A stretch of 64,000 nt of DNA from Hygrophila difformis (Eukaryota > Streptophyta > Magnoliopsida > Lamiales > Acanthaceae). Below, in pieces: positions 44,510 through 53,398 of the stretch (its first letter is position 1; every line of letters begins with the position of its first letter). Under the pieces are notes generated by a model, which saw only the letters and a program-made list of their open reading frames with translations, had not been told where the DNA came from and did no database searches. A program made the translations under genes and the position numbers. Location of the stretch: NCBI GenBank assembly GCA_030278955.1, contig JAOANR010000014.1, positions 39,507,453 to 39,571,452 of the forward strand, read 5' to 3'.

Positions 44510-46374
44510 CACCACCGCACCAGCCACACAGCAGCTGCCCCTGCGCGATCTCAGCGATCTTATTGCCAAAATTTCGACCCCCGACTAAGGAAACTCGATC
44601 CCAGTCGGGGGAAAGGCAATTAGGTCGACCTATGACTGCTCTCCCACCCCATTATCAGAATTTATAACCTTTTGTTCATCCCAAACTCTCCCAAAACCAA
44701 AAACACAGGCTCCGACCTTCCGACGACTCCTCCGGCGACTTTCCGGCGACCAAAATCGATCGAGGGAGTGTGTAGATCAAGGATCTCAGGCTTTGGATTA
44801 GTGGTAAGATGATAATCAGATTTCCTATTCTTTTTAAGATCATAAACATCATCCTAACTTTTCGTTTTCGTTCTTGTAATCATAAATCGGGACCGGTGAG
44901 TGGAGATCGGTGGAAGATACCCGCTCGTCGCGACCCTAGACAACCCGAGAGAGCACTGTGACGATCCTAAACTCTAACACTGTAAGTTTCTTCCTTGCGT
45001 ATCAATTTTGGGTGACTAAAATTGAACGAATCAATGGATCTAAAACAAAAACGTAAAAATCGGACTTAGAAACCCCAATCCGCGCATTTTCTGAAATCTA
45101 GTAAAAACTCCTATTTCGAGAATCCGAAACGGAAAACTCTGAACTTAAGAATTATTCCTAACATCGTGATCTAAGTTGTGTCAAAATTTCAAGAATTTTC
45201 ATCAAGTTTTGATACTCAAAATTTTTCCGAGAAAATTCTGCGTTTTTAAATATTTTCGAAAATCCAGACAGCTTTCATATGCAAACTTCATGTGGATTTT
45301 TCTCTCACTTTCGGTCGAAACCAATCTTTGATGTAAACATAAAAGTTGTAGATATTTGTCTCAAGATTATCTCCGTAAAATTTCGTGAACTTTCGTTAAA
45401 GTTTGAATCTTCAAATTGATCCGAACAGCCTGTGTTTTTTAAAAGAAAACCTTGACAGATTTTTATCCGAACTTGATGAGCGTTTTCGAATTGATCCATT
45501 CAGTTTTGAACCTCATGATACAAACGAAATTTGTAGGAAAATGTGTCTAGTTTATCCCTAAAAACTTTCATAATTTTTGAACTTAGTTTGATATGCCAAA
45601 AATTCGTCAAAAGTTGAGTCGTCCAATCTGAAATACTGACAGCTTCACTATTCGAACATGATCCGAATATTCATCACTGATCCGATAGGAATTAAACTTC
45701 GAGTCCTAAATAAAAGTTGTAGATAATTGCCTCAAGGATGTGTGGTTAAAATTTCGTGAGTTTTTGTTAACGTTTGAACCTTCAAAAGACGATCTGAACA
45801 GCCTGCGCTTCCAGTAAGAAATCCGACAGATTTTCTATCCGAACATAATGCACGAATCTGATTTAATCCGGAATGTTTTCGGACATATTGCCTCTAATAA
45901 AACTTGCTCATTTTTGTGTCACGTACACGCCTGTAAAATTTCATAATTTTTAGAGATCATTTACTTGGTCAAAAACGTGGTTTAAAAACAGTGCGCTGTT
46001 ACCGGGAAGTGGACAGATTTTGAGTTTTGAAAAGATTGCGAAAGTCGACTTGTTTCCTTACCTAATTTTGAGAAACTTAAAACATGAAAGGTGTTCGTAA
46101 AGATGTGTTTTAGCTTCTGCTTAAATTTCAGAACTTTTGACTTTGAAATGAATTTTTAAATTAAAAAGGCGTAACCTGTGACGAATTGGATTTTTCGAAC
46201 TTGAGAAAAACTCGAACTATGAAATGCGACGTTGAATCTTTTTATACGACAAAACATAAACTTTCGAAAAATCCCATTCACTAGGCTGAGCCGATCTTCA
46301 TACAACTATCTTTGAGGCTGTCTCGTTAGTGGTCTCCCTCCTATCTGAGATTGCCTCGTTAGTGATCTCCTTAC

Positions 46375-46600
46375 TATGCCAAAACGGCAGTTGTGCACAT
46401 GGCCTGCCAAATCGGCAGTGAGAAATACACGGCCTGCCCGAGTGGCAGTGAAACCGCTTGAAAAGCCTGTCAAACGACAGTTGATATACATGCCTGTCAA
46501 ATTGACAGTAGATATACACGGCTTGCCAAAATGGCAATCGATACACACGGCTTGCCGGAATGGCAATCGAGATACATGGCTAGCCAAAGTGGCAGTCAAC
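46375..46600 (+). repeat. D LTR hairpin array, right LTR
   Basis: Second copy of the array at 41,076-41,305. Here the third and eighth stems are complete (tgcccgagtggca; agccaaagtggca), which shows that those in the left LTR have decayed. Confidence 0.85.
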
Positions 46601-47324
46601 ACTGATATGGCTGCGGCCGCCGGCTCACCGGCTAACTGATTATGATTATTGAGATTGCCTCGTTGGTGATCTCCCCTGTGTGGTGTCCTCTTCTTAGTTA
46701 TCGGGATAATATTAAAAGACTCGTGTGCGTTATTTATTTAAAGCTTTATTTACTTACAACGCTTTTAAATTACGCTTTTTAATTATGCCTTTAAATTTTA
46801 TATTCTAATCTCGAATAATTAATTATGCTTTTCCGCTGTAAGTTAAATTATAAATTTTTAATATTTCAATTAAGCCTGAGTAAAAGTAAAATTTTTAAAT
46901 TAATTAAATAATTTTTTTGAAAACCCCTTTATTGTTACGTTAGGGATTAACTTACTCAGTATTTTATATACTGATAAACCCGTTGTTTATTTTTCTATTA
47001 CAGAGTACGGAGCATGATCATGCATCGGGGGATCACTTTGGACAATTAGTTATTTATTTTACATGACTTGCATACGGGCTTGTTAACCCGATTTTTGGCC
47101 ATGTAGGCCCTATCTTTTAATTTCCACTGCAAATTTATTATCATTATTATTACATGTGTGCATGATGTCATATTATTATTTTAAGCAATTCCGGACATGA
47201 TTTTAAAACTTTTTTTTAAAACCCATAGCCTTGCATCTCTTTAGCAAGCTCGGAGAATCCGTGTCTTGCTAGGGAGGTGTGGCGGTGGCATCCCGGCCTG
47301 GGTTATCAAATCCGGGGTGTTACA

Positions 47325-47329
47325 ATGAT
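47325..47329. repeat. D target-site duplication, right (atgat)
   Basis: Matches 38,521-38,525. Confidence 0.85.
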
Positions 47330-47916
47330 GATTTAGATGTGACCTTGGGTTGCCAATGGCTTAATCTGAATCTGAAAGAAACAGATTAAGTGATAATTCT
47401 GAAAGCTTTTGCCAAGAAATAAGTCTAACCGATCATTTCTTAGTAATTGTATCCCATGATTTCAGTGCTTAACAATGCCATGACACTAGATCATTAGTAC
47501 TTGTCTTGGGAAAATGATCAAAGACATGAAGATCTGACTAACTTGCATAAAGGATTTTTTTTATTCTCAATGAGTCTCCATATTATTACTGATAATGGAA
47601 GTATGATTACTTAATCATAGTCTTATTTTGTTTGTTTGTCATTAAGTCCAATTTATCTTTTAACCCACAATTCATAAACACAATAATATCATTCAATGTC
47701 ACTTTAGTTGCTTTCTTTATTTTCTTACAGTTTTTTTTACTATTCAGCATTCATTTCTTAGATATCATCATTACACCATCCATAAACCAAGAGTAGAACT
47801 AAGTTCTAGAACCAATAATTCTATTAGAACACTTCTATCGTGTAACTCTCCAGAGAACGATCCCGAATATTATAAATAAATACTGCAAGCTTGATACCGT
47901 ACGCTTTCGGTAGACA
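47330..47916 (+). repeat. Giant element 3' LTR, piece 3 (right edge approximate)
   Basis: Continues from 38,525. Near the end, tctccagagaacgatcccg followed by a short A/T stretch and ataccgtacgctttcgg resembles the ACGATCCC-containing U5 ends of Athila/Tat LTRs. The edge was placed at a nearby CA and could be off by tens of bases. No flanking duplication can be tested because the left end of the element is missing. Confidence 0.45.
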
Positions 47917-48206
47917 AACCAGGCATTACTCTTGAACAGTCCTATGAGATTTATAGTGTAAAGATAGTCGAGAGATATGTAGCAGGGTTGTCCCACACAA
48001 AGCTTCATGCCGTGCCAAACGAAATCCCCAAGATTACGGGAAATTGACAAAGTAAAGTACAAAAAAAAATAAATGATAATAAATAGGTCGATCATACATA
48101 TGAAAATCGGCCGAAGAATTTAGAAGAGTCGACAAAAGCGTATCAGAAACAAAAACACACCACAAAAGGGATATGGGCGACTAATGGCCATTCCGATAGA
48201 TAAGTT
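47917..48206. other. Unassigned spacer
   Basis: No gene, repeat or RNA feature recognised. An A-run lies at 48,061-48,069. Confidence 0.35.
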
Positions 48207-49639
48207 CTAGTCTTCACTATTATCAAAGGCGATATCATCATCCGAACCACGAAGACGGTCAGCGTGCGGATGAACGGATGAACCACGGCCAATCGCGGAA
48301 TCCAAAGCCGATTGAAAATATTCGGCTGAGACATGAGGTTCGTCGGGTTGAGATGAAAGCAGATGTTCAGACGTGTCTTGAAGAAGTCCAGATTGGGTAT
48401 CTAAAAAAAATGGAGGAGAATTAAAAAAGAGAAAAAGAGAAAATTCAACAAAGGACGAATTGACGATGGAGTATCATCTGAGCGCTTGGGATCATTCCCA
48501 TAGAAGGGCCAGCAACAGGACCGACAGGAGCCACGGAAGTGTCGGATGAAGAACGAAATTTAGCTGCAACAGGACGGATTTTGCCAATCACAGCCTGAGT
48601 ATCCGACCACAAGCCCTGAAAAACATTAATAACTTCTTCACTAAAAGATGATCTCAAAGAAATATAGCCCATTTCTTGCTAAAGACTAGCAAGTTTCTCT
48701 TTCGGAACTTAGGCGGACTTGTGAAGTTGCTTGACGAGAAGTCGAAGATGGGCTGACTCCTTATCCACGTCAGCCAAGGCACTCTCTAAATCTTGTGCCT
48801 TGCGTTGGAGTCGGCAAATTTCCAATTGAGTGGCGGCAAGCTCCTCTGAATATTTAGCTTAAGAATATCATTGCCCGATAACTTATTCATACACTCTTGA
48901 TAATCGGAGGTATGTTTGTCGAACTTCTGCTTATGAAGGGCTATGGAAGCCTGCTCATCTTCAAGTTTTTTGCGAGTAGCCAGAACACCCGGAAGCTCCA
49001 AATCCATATGCAAAAAGCAGGTAGACATCGCCTTGATAACATCCTCCAAACCCGAGGAAAGAAGTTCTTCGGAGAAGGATTGCTCAATATGGGAAATGAG
49101 CAAGAGAAGAGGCTTGGTCTGGACTGAAAGCACATCTGACTGATGAGTAATTAAACGATCCAACTCGTCTAAACAAACCCTAAAATTTTCAGGGAAGTTC
49201 GATGTAGGAAAAGGAAAGACAGGGGAGAAAAAGTCATCCAAAGCTTCCCTATCCGGAAAAGGTGAAGGAGGGATGTCATCAACAGAGGCTAGTCCGTCTT
49301 GTGGAAGACGGACGACGGAAGGTCAGAAAGGACAACAGCCGAAGAAGATGGTAGAGCAGTCGCCGAAGAAACAACCGGCTCACGAGTAAATAAGTCAGCA
49401 TTATCAGCCCTAGAAATACAGGGAGCTAGGTTAGCCAAATTAGAGTTAGACCCTAGACCAACCTTTGACGCAGGTGCGGCTGACCGAGGGAGAGACCTAG
49501 GGGAAGGAACAACAGCAGTCTCATCAATGGGGTTCAGATCCGAACAAGAACGAGTAAGGGATCGACGGGGCATGTCATCCGTGCCAGACGAATGGCCAGG
49601 AGAGACCGAAGTTCCCGATGGGTCTAGAGCCGGACGAGT
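48207..49639 (-). pseudogene. Broken minus-strand gene fragment with coiled coil (transposon- or plant-mobile-domain-associated protein tail?)
   Basis: Read on the minus strand. An acceptor-like ctctcctag ends at 49,640 and opens a Ser/Pro-rich exon (about 49,639-49,262), which shifts frame near 49,290. Next comes a helical region (EALDDFFSPVFPFPTSNFPE, then a coiled coil around LEDEQASIALHKQKFDKH) down to about 48,786. After more frame breaks (about 48,660-48,445), a last exon starts after ttttttttag (48,402) and runs 48,401-48,207 to TAG (QSGLLQDTSEHLLSSQPDEP). The style recalls C-terminal tails of plant mobile-domain or retrotransposon ORF proteins, but I do not recognise a diagnostic domain. 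Element E interrupts it upstream. Confidence 0.4.
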
Positions 49640-49776
49640 CTAGGAGAGAAGAAGAAAAAGAAAAGAGTTACCAATAAGAGGATAATGGGTGACCTGAAAG
49701 TCTAAAACATAAAGGCAAATAGAAAGGGATTATAAAATACTTGATCGGCCGCTGCGGCCGACCCAGGGAGGGGAGA

Positions 49777-49781
49777 ACGAG
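49777..49781. repeat. E target site, left (acgag)
   Basis: Presumed 5-bp duplication. The right partner lies beyond the window. Confidence 0.4.
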
Positions 49782-50320
49782 TGTAATACCCGAGAATTTT
49801 ATAACATAAAATAAATAAATAATAAAGAGAACATAATAAATAAATAAAGAATCATAAAAGATGAGAAATGGAATTTAAATTAAAAAGGAAACAAAATTCC
49901 GAGAACCCGGGAAGCCGAAGACAATTTAATCGAATAAATGGTTACACGGAAACCCAACACCGATGGACTCAATAACCCGAGTCCAAATGTAAATTTAGAT
50001 CCGAATAAAATTAGGATAGGAAATCGGAGCCCGAAGATACCCCGGAAATCGGAATCTGGGAACATAGAGGGATAGAAGTCCGAAAGAGAGGAGGAAAAGC
50101 GCGACGGATCGCACGACCCGCCCGGACCGGAGTCCAGGCGTGAGTGGCGCGCTGGCCGCGCGGTTGTTGGCCCTAGACCGCGCCACGACCGCGCCACACT
50201 GGCAGCAACAAACCAAGCGAGATTTTCTCGCCCGAATGCGGATTTTTCGACTTTCGGTTGAACATCTTTCGACTCTAGACTCTTAGAGTCAGATCTTGGA
50301 TGCCCTAGACCTTAGTTATC

Positions 50321-50328
50321 TATAAATA
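50321..50328 (+). promoter_or_regulatory. TATA box of E 5' LTR
   Basis: tataaata, conserved at the matching place in the 3' LTR (63,377-63,384). Both are followed by a C/G-containing leader. Confidence 0.7.
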
Positions 50329-51530
50329 AGACCTCCGAAAAGCTCCGAATACGTTTTAAAAACCCTACGAAATCTCTCTACACGTTGAAACCCTAATCCC
50401 GGAGTCGTCGGAGGCACGAAGGCAAGAGAGAGGACTGGGTTGGACGAAAATCCAAGGACTCCCGTCATCGTGGTAAGATCTGATCCCTTCCTTACCATTT
50501 GTGATTCGAAAACGAATCCTAATTAAACCTCTTTTCTATTCTAAACCCCGATCCGGACGCGTTGAGGAAAAACGAAGGATCTCGGAGGGAGAACGAAGAA
50601 CGTGGAAGCCACGCCTCCGAATCATCGAGCCGAGACATCCATAGATCTGTAAGTTAACGCTTACACGGTTTTGGGAGTAGTTAAAATATTTAAATCTAGA
50701 AACTTAATCAAATCTTTCGTAAATCTGTCCACATGTTATTTCTAACGGCGCAACAGTTTTGTCTAATTTTTCCGAATCTTAAAACGACCTCAAACGGAAA
50801 AACTTCAAACACGAAAAACATTCCTAAGGCTTAGATCTATCTACTATAAAATTTTCATAATTTTTCATCGTGTTTTGATATCCGAAAACGACCACGAACA
50901 GACCTGCCTGTGGTTTAGATCTTGAAACGATGATAGATTCTTTATTCGAACTTGTTGGTGATTTCTACCTTAGATCTTGACCGATCTAGGCTTGGCGTTG
51001 AACATAAGAGTTGTAGATCTATACGTTATGAGTACCTCCGTAAAATTTTAGAATCTTTCGTGATGATTTGATATATGAAATCTACCCCAAACCGAACTGG
51101 TTTAAAATCGGATCTTGAAAACTGGACAGAACATAGGTATGATCTTGATCACGTTTTTGACTATGGTTCTAAGCTGAATTAGATCTTTAGCCGAACATGA
51201 AAGTTGTAGATAATTGTCTTAGGAAGGTCCCTGTAAAATTTCATCAAATTTGGAGTTCATTTGCAATGGTGGATCTCGAACCTTTTAAACTGCTGTGTGA
51301 AAACGCGGACAGATTTTTAATCTGACGAAAATTGACGTTGTTGACCTGTTTCGGTATCTCGGATTGAAAAAGTTAAAACACGAAAGTTGTTCATCTCGAC
51401 GTTTCCGAGTCACTGGTCAATTTTCAGAAATTTTGGAATTAAAACTGATTTTTCACGAAATTTGGAGTAAACAGCGTTTTATAAACTTATATTTGCGAAA
51501 CTTGTGAAATTTACGAAACTTGTTCAAACC

Positions 51531-51870
51531 TTGCGGGTTCGATTCCCCAAGGTGTCTGTGTCCCTGCGGGTTCGATTCCCCAGGATGTCTGTGTCAAACC
51601 TTGCGGGTTCGATTCCCCAGGGTGTGTTTGAGTTCTTGCGGGTTCGATTCCCCAAGGGCGATTGTATGTTCTCCTGCGGGTTCGATTCCCCAGGATGTCC
51701 GTGTCAAACCTTGCGGGTTCGATTCCCCAGGGTGTGTCTTTCTGCGGGTTCGATTCCCCAGAATATGTGTTGATTCCTACGGGTTCGATTCCCTAGGATG
51801 TATGTGAGTTCTTGCGGGTTCGATTCCCCAAGGGCGATTGTCTGTTTTCTTGCGGGTTCGATTCCCCAAG
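51531..51870 (+). repeat. E LTR array of ten tRNA T-arm / Pol III B-box-like units
   Basis: GCGGGTTCGATTCCCC (or a one-base variant) occurs ten times. The GGG starts are at about 51,535, 51,568, 51,605, 51,640, 51,678, 51,715, 51,746, 51,781, 51,816 and 51,854, so spacing is 31-38 bp. Each unit has the form of a tRNA T stem-loop and contains the B-box consensus GGTTCGANTCC. The spacers are of a few types (gtgtctgtgtcaaacc, agggcgattgt) that recur, so the array grew by duplication. No A box or full tRNA is present. Confidence 0.9.
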
Positions 51871-52018
51871 AATAAATTATACTAGATTATATCGAATAAA
51901 AGAGGAAGAGTGAAATCCTGGAATACTTGAGCATTTTCCTTATTTAAATTATGCCTTTAAATTATGTCTTTCGATTATTTTATCATGTTGTAGAACAAAT
52001 TATACTATGCACATGTTC

Positions 52019-52023
52019 CCTTT
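52019..52023. repeat. F target-site duplication, left (ccttt)
   Basis: Matches 60,358-60,362. Confidence 0.85.
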
Positions 52024-52564
52024 TGTTAGGGATATTTTAGTATTGTGAAGATGTTCGTCATTTTGGCCGTTGTTGCAACACCGTGTCAACAACGCTTTAT
52101 TATCTTCACTGGAAAAAGCACAGGATAGTACAGTGACGGCATTTCCCCTAGCAGGCCTTAGAGGGTTTTAGATGGGCCTTAAACCCATATAAATACCTGT
52201 CTTCGTCCTTGAGGGTGGATGAGAGTAGAGAGCCGCAATCACAGTCTAGTTTACAGAGGATTAACAGCTTCAAGAGCTGTGATTATGGCGTTTTGAAAGC
52301 TGCTGAAGAGAAACCCCCTGGTTTACGTTGTTTGCAGAAGGCACCAACAACCATCCTACTGCTGGTATATCTTTACATGTTGTGTCTTCTACAATTCTTT
52401 GTGGGGTATTTCAGATTGTGTTTAGACATTTCTTAGATCATTGGTTTGTAAACACAATCGGTGTGTAGTGTAGGTGTCTTAGCACCTTTGAGCTCAATTT
52501 GATTGATTAGCTAGGTTCATCAAACACCACTTTAGTACCTGCCGATGAATTGTTTGCATTAGGG
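52024..52564 (+). repeat. F 5' LTR, 3' third deleted
   Basis: 541 bp match the first 543 bp of the 3' LTR (59,505-60,047). The match ends in gcattaggg, where the sequence passes directly into gag. The last 310 bp of the LTR, the PBS, the leader and the gag start are missing. Confidence 0.9.
52188..52195 (+). promoter_or_regulatory. TATA box of F 5' LTR
   Basis: tataaata; also at 59,671-59,678 in the 3' LTR. It lies in the retained part of the LTR, so transcription could still start here. Confidence 0.6.
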
Positions 52565-53398
52565 AACAACACGGCATTGAATTGTCTATTCAACTCTGTG
52601 GATGAATCACAATATCACATCATTTCGAACTGTGAGACGGCCTATGAAGCCTGGACTGCTTTGGAAGCAGCCTATGAAGGATCCTCTGATGTTCAAGCCT
52701 TGAAGCTTCAAAGAATTGAGTCTGCCTTTGATAGCATTCGGATGCATGAGGATGAAAATATTGCTGCATATCATGCTCGGTTTAAGAAGTTGGTCAATGA
52801 GGCACAGTCTTTTGGCTTGAAGTATGATAATGCAAAGTTGGTTCGAAAGATGCTGAGGACAGTTACTCGTAGATATCAATCTAAGGTGTCAACTCTTGAA
52901 GAACTTGAGAAGACCAAATCCTTTACTCTTGAGGCATTGGTTGGTTCACTTCAGACTTTTGAAATGAACTACTTGGAAGAGGAGCCTACACGAAATCTAG
53001 CTTTCAAAGTTGAAGATGAGATTCAGTGCATCGACAATGAAGAGAAGGCTTACCTGACCAAGAAGTTGGCAAGGATGTTACAGGACAAGAGAGCCAAGAA
53101 GCTGAACTTCAAGAAAGATGATAAAGGACGTTATCAGCGAGGTGTTTCATCATCCCGTGAACAACCTTCCAAGCATAAGTCAGACAACTCCTAAGATAAG
53201 AGGAAGGGTTACAAGAAGATGGAATTACCTGAAACCTTCAAGAATTTAAAGTGTTATGATTGTGAAGGTGTTTGTCATAAAGCCTCTTAATGTCCTACTG
53301 CTAAGAGAAGGGTTGGAAAAGCTCTTCAAGCTACCCTAAGTGATGGTGAGGTCAGTTGTTCGTCTAAGGAAGAAGGAGATGACAGCGAGAATGAGGAG
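52556..53398 (+). pseudogene. gag: F Gag, N-terminally truncated, two stop codons
   Basis: UBN2-type Copia Gag: ALGNNTALNCLFNSVDESQ, then TAYEAWTALEAAYEGSSDV, then the helical part ending VGSLQTFEMN. Roughly the first hundred residues of a usual Gag are missing because of the 5' deletion. TAA at 53,192-53,194 and TAA at 53,288-53,290 interrupt the frame. The second lies inside the zinc knuckle (CYDCEGVCHKAS-stop-C), where a Glu codon is the likely original. The frame is the same as that of pol, as expected for a single gag-pol polyprotein. Confidence 0.85.

Larger units (their letters stand above)
38526..47324 (+). mobile_element. Element D: gag-only LTR retrotransposon (TR-GAG-like), plus strand
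   Basis: LTRs of 3504 and 3526 bp flank a 1769-bp internal region that contains a PBS, one gag pseudogene and a PPT. A 5-bp duplication bounds it. The LTRs show many more differences than those of B1 or B2, including a roughly 20-bp indel, so it is older. Each LTR contains, 176 bp inside its start, what looks like a second PPT and LTR start. No pol is present. Confidence 0.9.
43799..47324 (+). repeat. D 3' LTR
   Basis: 3526 bp. Internal cassette: hairpin 43,938-43,955, then a purine tract, then TGTAATACCCGGG at 43,975. A GC-rich hairpin with a perfect 11-bp stem and GGCT loop is at 44,484-44,509. The hairpin array is at about 46,375-46,600. Confidence 0.9.
9500..47916 (+). mobile_element. 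5'-truncated giant Ty3/Gypsy (Athila/Tat-type) element, interrupted by nested insertions
   Basis: Reading left to right: pol C-terminus (about 9500-10,657), an F-box array (11,428-15,476), accessory frames (15,785-20,979 plus 26,693-26,971), a 3' non-coding region, an Athila/Tat-style PPT (about 28,003-28,040) and a 3' LTR in three pieces (28,041-28,773; 37,427-38,525; 47,330 to about 47,916). Insertions B1, B2, D and the hAT-like element account for the breaks, each with matching target duplications. Without them the remnant is about 14.6 kb. The 5' LTR, gag and most of pol are absent. Membership of the F-box array is inferred from position and strand between pol and PPT. The right LTR edge is approximate. 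Confidence 0.6.
49782..52023 (+). repeat. E 5' LTR, left part
   Basis: TGTAATACCCGAGAATTTTA start; the sequence recurs from 62,838. It contains the conserved block ggatagaagtccgaaag (about 50,071), a TATA box and the B-box-like array, and is cut by Copia element F at 52,024. Confidence 0.9.

Noticed and set aside
51504..51807. Open frames of 89 and 95 codons rich in CGFDSP / RVRFP
   Set aside because: They are translations of the tandem B-box-like repeat in two frames, not genes.
51531..51870. tRNA genes or a CRISPR-like repeat-spacer array
   Set aside because: Only the T-arm/B-box part repeats; no acceptor, D or anticodon arms are present. Spacers recur and are not unique, and the sequence lies in a plant LTR, so CRISPR does not apply.
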